A DNA stretch of 64,000 nucleotides, from positions 1-64,000 of the forward strand of contig JAGAWU010000057.1 in assembly GCA_017941235.1 (NCBI GenBank). Direction: 5' to 3'. The DNA comes from Bacilli bacterium (GTDB lineage: Bacteria > Bacillota_I > Bacilli_A > RF39 > UBA660). Both the position numbers and the translations under genes were made by a program. The notes under the pieces are model-generated. The model was not told the origin of the DNA. It saw only the letters and a list, made by a program, of their open reading frames with translations, and did not search any database. Positions 47,136 through 55,158 of this stretch are shown here, in pieces; the first letter of the stretch is position 1; every line of letters starts with the position of its first letter.

Positions 47136-48566
47136 ATGGAGAAGGATAATAAAAGTATAACTTCAAGAGAAGTTGATTTTGCTAAATGGTATACAGATGT
47201 TGTAATGGCTGCTAGACTTGCTAGTTATACATCTGTTAAAGGTTGTATTGCTATTGAACCTAATGGTTATGCTATATGGGAAAAGATGCAAAGTATATTA
47301 GATAAAGAATTTAAAAAACTAGGACATGTTAATTGTCAAATGCCTTTATTAATACCTGAAGCAATGCTTAACAAAGAAAAAGAATTAGTAGAAGGATTTG
47401 CTCCTGAAGTTGCTTGGGTTACAGAAGGTGGAAGTAAGAAACTTGAAGATAGACTTTGTATTAGACCTACAAGTGAAACTTTATTTTGTGATTATTATCA
47501 ATCACATGTAAAAAGTTATAGAGATCTTCCAATGCTTTATAATCAATGGTGTAATGTTTTAAGATGGGAAAAAGAAACAAGACCTTTTTTAAGAAGTCGT
47601 GAATTTTTATGGCAAGAAGGACATACTATACATGCAACTAGTGAAGAAGCAGAAAAAGAAACTAAGCAGATGATGGATGTATATTTCAATTTCTTTAATG
47701 ATGTACTTGCTATTCCATCTATTAGAGGAATGAAAACTGAAAAAGAAAAGTTTTCAGGAGCAGAATATACATTAACTAATGAAGCTTTGATGTATAATGG
47801 AGTTGCACTACAAGCATGTACTTCACATTATTTTGGACAGAAGTTTTCTAGTGCTTATGATGTTAAATTTACAAATAAAGAAAATAAAGAGGAATATGTT
47901 TATCAAACATCTTGGGGTACTACTACTCGTATGATTGGTGCTTTAATTATGGTACATGGTGATGATTATGGATTAGTACTTCCACCAAAGATTGCACCTA
48001 AACAAGTAGTAATTGTTCCAATTGGTAAAAGTGAAGAAATTAAAGATATGGCTTATAATTTAAGAGATAATCTTTTAGAGAATAATATAGATGCTTATGT
48101 AGATGATAGTGAAAAGTCTCCTGGATTTAAATTTGCAGAAGCTGAAGTAAAAGGTATACCTGTTAGAATAGAACTTGGAGAAAGAGATTTAAAAGAAAAT
48201 AAAATAGTATTTGCTCGTCGTGATACAAGAGAAAAAATAGAAAAATCAAGTGATATAGATATAGTTTCTTATGTAAAAGAATTATTAGATACAATTCAAA
48301 AAGATATGTATGAAAGAGCTAAAGAAAGACGTGATAAATTAACTTTTGAAGCTCATAATTTAGATGACATGAAGAATATTTTAGAAACTCAACCAGGATT
48401 TATTCATGCTATGTGGTGTGGAGATAAAGAATGCGAAGAAAAAATAAAAGAGATTAAAGGTTGTAAATCTAGATGTATAGATGATAGTCTTCCTAAAATA
48501 GATGATAAATGTGTTTGTTGTGGTAGGAATGCTAAACATCATGTTATTTGGGGAATACAATATTAA
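47136..48566 (+). CDS. proS: Prolyl-tRNA synthetase, archaeal/eukaryotic (ProS type 3)
   Basis: ProRS charges tRNA-Pro. The 476-residue protein begins directly with the class II core and lacks the editing insertion of bacterial-type ProRS. Motif 2 (LRWEKETRPFLRSREFLWQEGHT) and motif 3 are present. An anticodon-binding domain follows, then a C-terminal zinc-binding domain with four Cys (WCGDKECE, CVCCG) ending in a Tyr. This is the archaeal/eukaryotic form that also occurs in Mycoplasmas and some Firmicutes, so an old horizontal origin is known for the type. The start follows TTAGGAGTT. Confidence 0.95.
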   Translation: MEKDNKSITSREVDFAKWYTDVVMAARLASYTSVKGCIAIEPNGYAIWEKMQSILDKEFKKLGHVNCQMPLLIPEAMLNKEKELVEGFAPEVAWVTEGGSKKLEDRLCIRPTSETLFCDYYQSHVKSYRDLPMLYNQWCNVLRWEKETRPFLRSREFLWQEGHTIHATSEEAEKETKQMMDVYFNFFNDVLAIPSIRGMKTEKEKFSGAEYTLTNEALMYNGVALQACTSHYFGQKFSSAYDVKFTNKENKEEYVYQTSWGTTTRMIGALIMVHGDDYGLVLPPKIAPKQVVIVPIGKSEEIKDMAYNLRDNLLENNIDAYVDDSEKSPGFKFAEAEVKGIPVRIELGERDLKENKIVFARRDTREKIEKSSDIDIVSYVKELLDTIQKDMYERAKERRDKLTFEAHNLDDMKNILETQPGFIHAMWCGDKECEEKIKEIKGCKSRCIDDSLPKIDDKCVCCGRNAKHHVIWGIQY

Positions 48567-48588
48567 GAAAAATATCAAATTGATATAT

Positions 48589-48613
48589 AAACTTGCAAAT
48601 TTGCAAGTTTTTT
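48589..48613 (+). terminator. Terminator of proS
   Basis: A 22-base perfect palindrome (48589-48610) with arms AAACTTGCAAA/TTTGCAAGTTT runs into further T residues. Confidence 0.85.
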
Positions 48614-48697
48614 CTTTTTATAGGTAAAAACTCTAAAAACTTTTGAATAATATAATTGAAACCAAAAGAAATCTAAATATCAGAAGGGGGAGATTAT

Positions 48698-49747
48698 ATG
48701 AAAGTTTATGGAGATAATTTAGATTGTATAGAAGATTATACAGTGGTTAAAACAGATAAAAACTTAATTATAAAATTAAGAGAATTAGAGGAAGGTGAGA
48801 AAGTATCAATAATATCTGATGTAATGTTTAAGACTATGTTTCAAAACTCTAAAAGAATTAAATATTCAGCTAAACTAATATCATATTTTATAGATGTTAG
48901 TTATGAGAAATTACTTAATAATTTAAAGTTAGTACAGAATGATTTTGATAATGATAAGTATTACTCTAAAGGAGAAAGAGGAGATTATGTAGCTGAGATA
49001 GATGGAATGCATATAAATATAGAGATAAATAATAATTTTAAAGATTATACTTTTGAAAGAAATCTAGAATATATTTTTAAAATATATAATAGTGGGGTAA
49101 AAAGGAGTAAGGGAAGTACTGGCTATAAATATAATAAAGTAGTACAAATAAACTTTAATAATTTTTATTATAAGAATGATGAAGAAGCTGTAAAAATATT
49201 TACAGTAAATGATGGAAAAGTAAAGTATACAGATAAGATAACAATAGTACAAGTTTATCTACCCCTTTTAAGAAAAAAATGGTATGATTTAGGTATAGAG
49301 AACTTAGAAGAAAAAGAGAAATTTATTTTATCATTATATGAAATGAATATTAATAATTCTAAGGAGATAGGAGGTAAGATAAATATTATGAATGATTATC
49401 TAGAAGAAAGTAAAGAAGTAATGGAAGATACTGTCTTTGGAGAAAGTTATGATAAAGAATTAGCAACATATGAAGGTGGATTTGATGAAGGAAGACAGGC
49501 TGGATATGATGATGGATTTGCTGCTGGCCGAGAAGAAGGACTCGCTGCTGGTCGAGAAGAAGGAATAGCTGCTGGTCGAGAAGAAGGACTCACCGCTGGT
49601 CGAGAAGAAGGAATAGCTGTTGGCCGAGAAGATGGAGAACGTTTCGCTAAATTAGAAACTGCTAAGAATTTAAAGAATAATGGAGTTTCAATAGAAATAA
49701 TAGCTAAGTCAACAGGGTTAACTTTAGAAGAAATAGAAAAAATATAG
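48698..49747 (+). CDS. Rpn/PD-(D/E)XK nuclease-family protein with tandem C-terminal repeats
   Basis: The 349-residue protein has the Rpn layout. SDVMFKTMFQN comes near residue 42, then the PD-(D/E)XK core with GDYVAEIDGMHINIEIN (about 97-113) carrying the catalytic D-E-x-N/K-type residues, a connecting region, and a C-terminal part with five GREEG-type repeats and a helical tail (AKSTGLTLEEIEKI). E. coli Rpn proteins are DNA endonucleases studied for RecA-independent recombination, toxicity and phage defence. A perfect AGGAGGT (49369-49375) precedes an in-frame ATG at 49388, so a shorter C-terminal protein may also be made. It is a paralogue of the gene at the window start. Confidence 0.85.
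   Translation: MKVYGDNLDCIEDYTVVKTDKNLIIKLRELEEGEKVSIISDVMFKTMFQNSKRIKYSAKLISYFIDVSYEKLLNNLKLVQNDFDNDKYYSKGERGDYVAEIDGMHINIEINNNFKDYTFERNLEYIFKIYNSGVKRSKGSTGYKYNKVVQINFNNFYYKNDEEAVKIFTVNDGKVKYTDKITIVQVYLPLLRKKWYDLGIENLEEKEKFILSLYEMNINNSKEIGGKINIMNDYLEESKEVMEDTVFGESYDKELATYEGGFDEGRQAGYDDGFAAGREEGLAAGREEGIAAGREEGLTAGREEGIAVGREDGERFAKLETAKNLKNNGVSIEIIAKSTGLTLEEIEKI
49520..49639 (+). repeat. Five tandem 24-bp repeats inside the Rpn gene
   Basis: Units start at 49520, 49544, 49568, 49592 and 49616 and encode (A/T)(A/V)GRE(E/D)G(L/I/E). Units 1 and 3 end in CTC and units 2 and 4 in ATA, which points to duplication of a 48-bp pair. They use CGA, GGC, CTC and ACC codons that are rare in this AT-rich gene. 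Confidence 0.92.
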
Positions 49748-49768
49748 TCACATGACTATACTTTTTTT
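49743..49768 (+). terminator. Terminator between convergent genes
   Basis: TATAGTCA pairs with TGACTATA (43-60 of this line of sequence, centre at 49751), followed by seven T. It covers the stop codon of the Rpn gene and reaches into the 3' end of the minus-strand hydrolase gene. Confidence 0.78.
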
Positions 49769-50511
49769 ATGAAATTTAGTATTTTATTTGTTACATCTTT
49801 TTCAGTTATATATACAAAGTGATTTCCTTCTTTATAAGTTATTAATTTTGAATCTTTTATCTTTCTTTTTAAATAGTATCCATCTTTTAGTGGTGTATCC
49901 ATATCTTTTTCTCCCCAGAGTATTAAAGTTTTACTATTTATATTTTTTATGTACTTCTTTAAATTTTCATTTACTATATTTTTAAATGTTATATACATGT
50001 TTTTTTGCAAATTATTATAATCATTTGAAGAATATTTTTTTCTCAGATTAATTAGATATTTTACTTTGTTTTTCTTTAGGTATACTAGTTTTTTTCTTAG
50101 TTTATATATTAATACTCTTAGTGTTCTTTTTATGGACTTTCTTCTTATACCTGCTATGTCAATTAAAATTAGTTTATCTATAGGTACTTTGTATAATCCC
50201 TTTAGAATTATGGCAATCCTTCCACCAAATGAGTGACAGATTAAACTAGGTTTTACTTTAAGGTTATCTTTTATAAATTCCTTTATTATATTAGCATAAT
50301 CGTATATATTTAAATCTTTGTTTGGAAATGGTGAAGAACCAAAACCGGGGTAATCTAATATATATATTTTATAATCTTTTTGTAATTTTTCTATCATTTT
50401 TGTAAATGTTAATCTTGTGTTTCCCCATCCTGGGAGTATTATTATTTCTTTTTTATTTTCTTTTCCATATATTTCATAGTATATTTTAATATTATTTTTT
50501 TCATAATACAT
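49756..50511 (-). CDS. Alpha/beta hydrolase
   Basis: The 251-residue protein has the alpha/beta-hydrolase pattern: oxyanion strand LPGWG near residue 32, DYPGFG near 62, the nucleophile elbow CHSFGG (Ser) near 96, the acid in WGEKDMDTP and the catalytic His in GNHFVY near the end. Substrate is unknown. A basic region (RKSIKRTLRVLIYKLRKK) in the cap is notable. The start at 50511 (minus strand) is chosen because TAGGTGAT lies at proper distance; the longer frame has no site. Convergent with the Rpn gene. Confidence 0.88.
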   Translation of the reverse strand: MYYEKNNIKIYYEIYGKENKKEIIILPGWGNTRLTFTKMIEKLQKDYKIYILDYPGFGSSPFPNKDLNIYDYANIIKEFIKDNLKVKPSLICHSFGGRIAIILKGLYKVPIDKLILIDIAGIRRKSIKRTLRVLIYKLRKKLVYLKKNKVKYLINLRKKYSSNDYNNLQKNMYITFKNIVNENLKKYIKNINSKTLILWGEKDMDTPLKDGYYLKRKIKDSKLITYKEGNHFVYITEKDVTNKILNFIKKV

Positions 50512-50580
50512 AATATCACCTATAGTAACATATGCAGTCATATTAAAAATGTCAATTTAAGTAAAGTTTTGTTAAACTAC

Positions 50581-50609
50581 TTGATTATATATATGTGCTG
50601 TGTTATATT
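50581..50609 (+). promoter_or_regulatory. Promoter of the 6S RNA candidate
   Basis: TTGATT (50581-50586), 17 bp, TATATT (50604-50609). Transcription would start close to 50612-50616. Confidence 0.75.
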
Positions 50610-50610
50610 A

Positions 50611-50798
50611 TAAGTGTCTAGAGGATGCGATTCTAGCAAATATAAAACCGACTAAATTAACGATAAGGGAATCTTGAAATCAGTTTATCCGTGTTGAATG
50701 CCTTTTATTAGGAATCCTAAAGATAAAATAAAGATGCCCACCTGTACAAAGACAGGTTTTATCGTATGCAAAGACCGCTCCTATTGGACTTTTTTTTT
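50611..50798 (+). ncRNA. ssrS: Probable 6S RNA
   Basis: A free-standing transcript of about 185 bases with its own promoter and a T9 end. Its two ends pair: AAGTGTC (50612-50618) with GGACTT (50786-50791), and AGGATGCG (50622-50629) with CGCTCCT (50776-50782; one bulge). Further in, ATAAAACC (50642-50649) pairs with GGTTTTAT (50755-50762). The apical arm GGGAATCTT (50667-50675) pairs with AAGATGCCC (50731-50739; one mismatch). A closing stem, an open middle and a long apical arm is the shape of 6S RNA, which binds the housekeeping RNA polymerase. In Bacillus subtilis 6S-1 RNA lies beside yrvM (tcdA), and tcdA is close downstream here. No sequence-level match was possible. Confidence 0.65.
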
Positions 50799-50825
50799 GC
50801 ATTTTTTTTTAAAGTGTGTTATAAT
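50797..50825 (+). promoter_or_regulatory. Promoter of the 50850 gene and tcdA
   Basis: TTGCAT (50797-50802), 17 bp, TATAAT (50820-50825), beginning in the T run of the 6S RNA terminator. Confidence 0.8.
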
Positions 50826-50849
50826 AGGCTACCTGAGGAGATGGTTTTT

Positions 50850-51638
50850 ATGATAATACTTCCAATTTGTAATAGAGAAAGAATTTTAAACGTAGAAGTA
50901 GAATTAAAAAAAGCTAGAAAAGTTGCTAGAAAAGTAAATGATTTTAATGTTAAACCTTGTGATGTTATGGTTAATGGATATAGATATAGTGAATCACATT
51001 TTAGTAAAGATATAGCAACTCCTAAAAGTATTATGAATTTCATAAGAACCAATTCAAAAACTGGACGTAGTAGTATTTTAATATCAACAAAAGAAGAAGA
51101 TGGGGTATATGATATATATGAACTTGAGGGAGTTAATGATAAAGTATCTGATGGTGTAGATAATTTAATTGGGACATTGATACTTGCTTTAAAAAACGAA
51201 AGCTCAACTCAAAAGGGAAGATACTTAGATTTAAGCAAAATAGAATTATTTGATGAAATAACTTTAGATAGAGTTAGAGAATTAGAATTTTTAAGTAAAA
51301 ATATGGATAAACTTAATATATCTAAATATATAGAAGAACATGATTTAAGATGTTTATTTAGATTACTTCAATCTATGGATGAGTTTAGTTTTACTATAAT
51401 TAAGAATTCATTAATATTAGAAGAAGAGTTTAATAAAACAATTAAATTTTTAGAACCAACTAATAGTCGTGATTATAATAATTTAAAGAATTATTTAGAA
51501 CTTTCTAAAGATAATCAAAGAGAGTATTCTAAACTTTCTTATGTAAATAAAGTAATTAATAATAAGCCACTTAAATTAATTCAAAGTAGTCATGAGAAAG
51601 TAAAAGTTTATCAAGAAAATAATGTTGAGGCTAGTTAA
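50850..51638 (+). CDS. Unrecognised protein upstream of tcdA
   Basis: This 262-residue product is not recognised. The N-terminal half mixes strands and helices (IILPICNRERILNVEVELKKARK; later RSSILISTKEEDGVYDIYELEG), and the C-terminal half is helical and acidic. There is no signal peptide or membrane helix. The ATG at 50850 is preferred over ATG 50841 because GAGGAG ends directly before the latter. Its stop codon overlaps the ATG of tcdA by one base, so the two are translationally coupled. Confidence 0.6.
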   Translation: MIILPICNRERILNVEVELKKARKVARKVNDFNVKPCDVMVNGYRYSESHFSKDIATPKSIMNFIRTNSKTGRSSILISTKEEDGVYDIYELEGVNDKVSDGVDNLIGTLILALKNESSTQKGRYLDLSKIELFDEITLDRVRELEFLSKNMDKLNISKYIEEHDLRCLFRLLQSMDEFSFTIIKNSLILEEEFNKTIKFLEPTNSRDYNNLKNYLELSKDNQREYSKLSYVNKVINNKPLKLIQSSHEKVKVYQENNVEAS

Positions 51639-52324
51639 TGGATAATAGATTTCAAAGATTAGAACTTCTTTATGGAGAAGAGAATGTTGATAAATTAAAG
51701 AAAAGTACTATATTGGTACTTGGACTTGGTGGAGTTGGAGGATATGTTGTTGAAGCCCTAGCAAGATGTGGTGTAGGAAGACTCATACTTATTGATTCTG
51801 ATAAAGTTGATATAACAAATATAAATAGACAAATAATAGCACTTAATAATACGGTAGGAAAATATAAAACAGAGTGCTTTAAAGATAGAATTAAATTAAT
51901 AAATGAAGAGTGTGAAGTGGTACTTATTAATAAATTTATAGATGAAAGTAATTACCTTTCCATTTTTAAAGATAAAATAGATTTTGTAGTAGATGCAATA
52001 GATTGTGTTAAAACTAAAGAATTAGTTATTAAATACTGTTTAGATAATAATATTAATATAATTTCTTCTATGGGAACAGGTAATAGAATAGATCCATCTA
52101 AACTAGAAATAGTAGATATTAAAAAGACTAGTTATGATCCTATAGCTAAGAGAATAAGAAAATATTTAAAAGATAATAATATAAATAAAAAACTAAATGT
52201 TTGCTTTAGTAGAGAAGTACCTAATAAGAAGATAGATAAAATAATACCTTCTAATTCATTTGTACCATCTTCAGCAGGACTATTAATAGCAAGCTATGTA
52301 GTAAATAATATAACTAATAAATAA
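51638..52324 (+). CDS. tcdA: tRNA threonylcarbamoyladenosine dehydratase TcdA
   Basis: TcdA uses ATP to cyclise t6A37 of ANN-decoding tRNAs to ct6A. The 228-residue protein is a ThiF/E1-type adenylating enzyme starting RFQRLELLYGEE. It has the nucleotide-binding loop GLGGVGGYVVEALARCG near residue 29, the DSDKVDITNINRQ block and the DAIDCVKTK segment. The later Cys-containing FSREVP region and IPSNSFVPSSAGLL end are typical of TcdA/YgdL. It is coupled to the preceding unknown gene by a one-base overlap. Confidence 0.94.
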   Translation: MDNRFQRLELLYGEENVDKLKKSTILVLGLGGVGGYVVEALARCGVGRLILIDSDKVDITNINRQIIALNNTVGKYKTECFKDRIKLINEECEVVLINKFIDESNYLSIFKDKIDFVVDAIDCVKTKELVIKYCLDNNINIISSMGTGNRIDPSKLEIVDIKKTSYDPIAKRIRKYLKDNNINKKLNVCFSREVPNKKIDKIIPSNSFVPSSAGLLIASYVVNNITNK

Positions 52325-52346
52325 ATTAATAAATGGTGGGTTCGAT

Positions 52347-53249
52347 ATGGAAATTAGAAGAGTTACAGTTACACATTTTTTTGATGACTTAAGAGATGAA
52401 TTAGAAAGAGTTCTTCTTAAAATACAAGAAAAATATGGTTTAGATGAGTATGTAGATACTTCTGATAATGGTAAAGAAGAAGAATATGAGAAGTATGAAG
52501 AAGATTTATTTTGTTGTTTTGATAGTTTAAAACAAAATAATTATAAGCATTATCAACTTATTATAAGTATTTTATATCATGATTATGTTTTATCTATACA
52601 AGATAAGAATGATCCAATGCGAGATATACTTGATGAAGAATATCAAAGAGCTAGAGAGAAAGTTAATGATGTAGAATCACTTGAAGAATATTTAGGTGAT
52701 AATGAGCAGTTTTACTCAGATATGGTAGAAGGATTTTTAGAGTTTCATCAATGTGATTACTTTGAAAAAAGAGAAAGATTTTTAGAAACTAAAGAGTTAG
52801 ATAAATATTTAACTAAAGTATTTCCTTTACATATATTAGATAAACTTTATTACGTAATTACTTTAACTGAAGAAGATTTAATGTCTTACTTTGCAGAAGA
52901 CGGAATGAGTGCAATTGGTATAATAATTTCAGCACTCAAAAATTTATATCATTTTGATAAAAATAATTTTGATAAATTAATTAAACCATTAATTTATAAG
53001 TATTATAAAAATTTTAATTATAAGAGAGAGTTAAACGAATCAGATGAAGATAATGATCAATTACTTAAATTAATAGAAAAAGAAGATGTTAAAATAATAA
53101 AAGAAAAAATAATTAATTCTATTGATTATTTAGAATATATATTATTGGAATTTTATAATGATTCATTTGTTTATGATGATGAATATAAGAAAAAAGTTAA
53201 TGATACTTATCAAAAACATAAAGTAAAAAAATTAGAAGAGATGATGTAA
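52347..53249 (+). CDS. Unrecognised protein, first of a tandem paralogous pair
   Basis: The 300-residue, very acidic helical protein is unrecognised. It shares with the next gene a FxDD(L/F)R motif near the N-terminus, a LFYHDY/LFLDDY-type helix and a middle block YLTKVFPLHILDKLYY, so the pair arose by duplication. No membrane segment or signal peptide is seen. ATG 52347 follows GGTGGG. It lies 22 bases after tcdA, and its stop codon overlaps the next gene's ATG. Confidence 0.62.
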   Translation: MEIRRVTVTHFFDDLRDELERVLLKIQEKYGLDEYVDTSDNGKEEEYEKYEEDLFCCFDSLKQNNYKHYQLIISILYHDYVLSIQDKNDPMRDILDEEYQRAREKVNDVESLEEYLGDNEQFYSDMVEGFLEFHQCDYFEKRERFLETKELDKYLTKVFPLHILDKLYYVITLTEEDLMSYFAEDGMSAIGIIISALKNLYHFDKNNFDKLIKPLIYKYYKNFNYKRELNESDEDNDQLLKLIEKEDVKIIKEKIINSIDYLEYILLEFYNDSFVYDDEYKKKVNDTYQKHKVKKLEEMM

Positions 53250-54088
53250 TGATGAAAATTAATAATTTTTTAGATGACTTTAGAAATAGAATATATATGG
53301 CTTTTTTTCCATATTTAAATAAGAATGAAGATGAAATTGATTATGATGATATATTTGGAAAAATAGAATTAATTTCTAATAATGAGGCATATTATAAACT
53401 TTTTCTTTCTGTATTATTTTTAGATGATTATAGATTAAAATTAAGATATTTAATAAATAATCAAGCTACTGAAAGTGATAAAGAAACATTAGAGTTTTAT
53501 GATAATAATATAAAAAGTATAGACGATGTAATTGATTATATAGATAATGATGGAGATATACTTGATATGATTAATTCTACACTTGTTTTTACTAATTTAA
53601 AGAAGAGTTATCAAAGAGAAGTTCTTACTTGTTCTTGGATTAAAAATGATTATTTAAAGAAAGTTACACCACTTCATATATTAGATTTGTTTTATTATAG
53701 TTTTCCAATATCACTTGATAACTTTATTGAATTATTTAATGAATATAATGAAGAAGAAAATAGTTTAGATGCTAGTGGTGAAGCTACTGTTGAATTTTCA
53801 AAAGTATTAACTGATTTATATAATTCAGATTTAGATAATTATAAGAAATTAACAGATGAATTAGTGGAAACATATAAGATTATGAAATATCATAAAATAT
53901 TTGAGGATGAGGAACTCGATAAGTTTGTTTTGAAGAAGGATATAGATTTATATCAATCTTTATATACAGATTCACATATAAGAATCAAAATATTAGATTA
54001 TTTTTTGGAGTATAGTGTACTTTGTAGTAAAGAAGAAAAAGATTCATTTAAAGATGAGTATATTAAAGTTAGAAAGAATAAAAGATAG
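53249..54088 (+). CDS. Unrecognised protein, second of a tandem paralogous pair
   Basis: The 279-residue product is a paralogue of the preceding protein (NFLDDFRNR; YLKKVTPLHILDLFYYSFPISLDNF). It is acidic and helical, with no known domain. Two adjacent ATG codons (53249 and 53252) can serve as start. The first overlaps the upstream stop by one base, which suggests coupled translation and a possible hetero-complex of the two proteins. The capsule gene cpsB follows after 10 bases. Confidence 0.62.
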   Translation: MMKINNFLDDFRNRIYMAFFPYLNKNEDEIDYDDIFGKIELISNNEAYYKLFLSVLFLDDYRLKLRYLINNQATESDKETLEFYDNNIKSIDDVIDYIDNDGDILDMINSTLVFTNLKKSYQREVLTCSWIKNDYLKKVTPLHILDLFYYSFPISLDNFIELFNEYNEEENSLDASGEATVEFSKVLTDLYNSDLDNYKKLTDELVETYKIMKYHKIFEDEELDKFVLKKDIDLYQSLYTDSHIRIKILDYFLEYSVLCSKEEKDSFKDEYIKVRKNKR

Positions 54089-54098
54089 GGGGGATAGT

Positions 54099-54809
54099 AT
54101 GATAGATATTCATTCACATATAATGTTTGGTATAGATGATGGTAGTAAAGATATAGAAACATCTATGGAAATACTTAGAGATGCATATAAGAATGGGGTT
54201 ACAGATATAATTTTAACTCCACATTATATAGAAGATAGTAAATATACTTGTAATAATATAGAAAAAGGGAAAATACTTAAAAAATTACAATATACGCTAA
54301 AAAAAGAAAATATAGATATTAATTTATATATTGGTAATGAAATATTTATAAATGAAAATATTTCAGATTATATTAAGAAAAAAGAAATAGCACCACTTAA
54401 TAATTCAGAGTATATATTAGTAGAACTACCTATGGGAAGAATGTATAATAATACTAAGTCAATATTTTTTGAATTAATTAGAGAAGGTTATACAGTAATA
54501 CTTGCTCATCCAGAAAGATATAGATATATGCATAAAAATCAAGAAAAACTTGAAGAATTATTAGAGATGGGTGTACTTCTTCAAGGAAATTATAGAAGTT
54601 TATTTGGTTATTATGGTAAAGATGCTAAAAAAGCTTTACAAAAATTAATAAAGAAAAAACAAATTAGTTTCTTAGGTAGTGATATACATAAGAATGATGG
54701 ATATAATTTAAAAAAATTAGAGAAGGAGATACTTAGACTTTCTAAAGATAAAGAATATACAGAAAGTATAATAAATGGGAATGCTAAAGATATTTTGAAG
54801 AAAAATTAA
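54099..54809 (+). CDS. cpsB: PHP-type tyrosine-protein phosphatase CpsB
   Basis: CpsB is a manganese-dependent phosphatase of the PHP superfamily that dephosphorylates the tyrosine kinase CpsD and so tunes capsule length. The 236-residue protein has DIHSHI at the start, TPHY near residue 44, the NEIF segment, ILAHPERY near 130 and GSDIHK near 190, which together supply the metal ligands. ATG 54099 follows a run of six G. It sits upstream of cpsC-cpsD, separated from them by a small membrane gene and a terminator. Confidence 0.92.
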   Translation: MIDIHSHIMFGIDDGSKDIETSMEILRDAYKNGVTDIILTPHYIEDSKYTCNNIEKGKILKKLQYTLKKENIDINLYIGNEIFINENISDYIKKKEIAPLNNSEYILVELPMGRMYNNTKSIFFELIREGYTVILAHPERYRYMHKNQEKLEELLEMGVLLQGNYRSLFGYYGKDAKKALQKLIKKKQISFLGSDIHKNDGYNLKKLEKEILRLSKDKEYTESIINGNAKDILKKN

Positions 54810-54822
54810 AAAAATGTATAAA

Positions 54823-54850
54823 TTACGACTATTTTTGATTATAATATAAT
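54823..54850 (+). promoter_or_regulatory. Promoter of the 37-residue gene
   Basis: TTACGA (54823-54828), 16 bp, TATAAT (54845-54850). Confidence 0.55.
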
Positions 54851-54873
54851 TAGGGTAGGTTGTAAGGAGGTAC

Positions 54874-54987
54874 ATGAGAGTATTATTAGTGTTATTAATT
54901 AGTTTTATAATAACATCTTTGGTATTTCTATTTTGTGCATTTAGATTAAGTAACAATAGTGATAAATTAATGAAATATGATGATTAA
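54874..54987 (+). CDS. 37-residue membrane peptide
   Basis: A short gene with a strong TAAGGAGGT ribosome site at 54862-54870, its own promoter and its own terminator encodes a 37-residue peptide. It opens MRVLLVLLISFII, continues as one hydrophobic membrane helix to about residue 24 and ends in a polar tail, SNNSDKLMKYDD. The complete expression unit argues that it is real. Function is unknown; its place between cpsB and the cpsC promoter hints at a link with capsule regulation, but that is inference. It is not related to known toxins as far as can be seen. Confidence 0.65.
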   Translation: MRVLLVLLISFIITSLVFLFCAFRLSNNSDKLMKYDD

Positions 54988-55012
54988 TATAGCTAAACAG
55001 CTATATTTTTTT
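54987..55012 (+). terminator. Terminator of the 37-residue gene
   Basis: ATATAGCT (54987-54994) pairs perfectly with AGCTATAT (54999-55006) around AAAC, followed by six to seven T. Confidence 0.9.
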
Positions 55013-55110
55013 GTATTTGTTTTTATTAAAATAATAGCTAAATTTGTAGAATTAGTTATTTTTTTTATATCAATTTATATATAATTACATGTATATGCTC
55101 ATTTTACTAT

Positions 55111-55158
55111 ATGAAAAAGTGTTTTTGTATTGACTTTTAGCACTTTTTCATTTATAAT
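55111..55158 (+). promoter_or_regulatory. cps promoter overlapped by an 11-bp inverted repeat
   Basis: TTGACT (55130-55135), 17 bp, TATAAT (55153-55158) is a near-consensus promoter. The inverted repeat ATGAAAAAGTG (55111-55121) and CACTTTTTCAT (55141-55151) is perfect, with 19 bases between arms. It brackets the -35 and covers the spacer, a position expected for a repressor operator. Confidence 0.8.

Noticed and set aside
49520-49639. CRISPR-like direct repeats
   Set aside because: Units are contiguous, without spacers, in frame and encode a protein repeat.
50620-50660. Lysine-riboswitch-like start (AGAGGATGCGA)
   Set aside because: The later L-box blocks such as GCCGAAG are absent, the transcript ends in a terminator before the next gene's own promoter, and the fold fits 6S RNA better.
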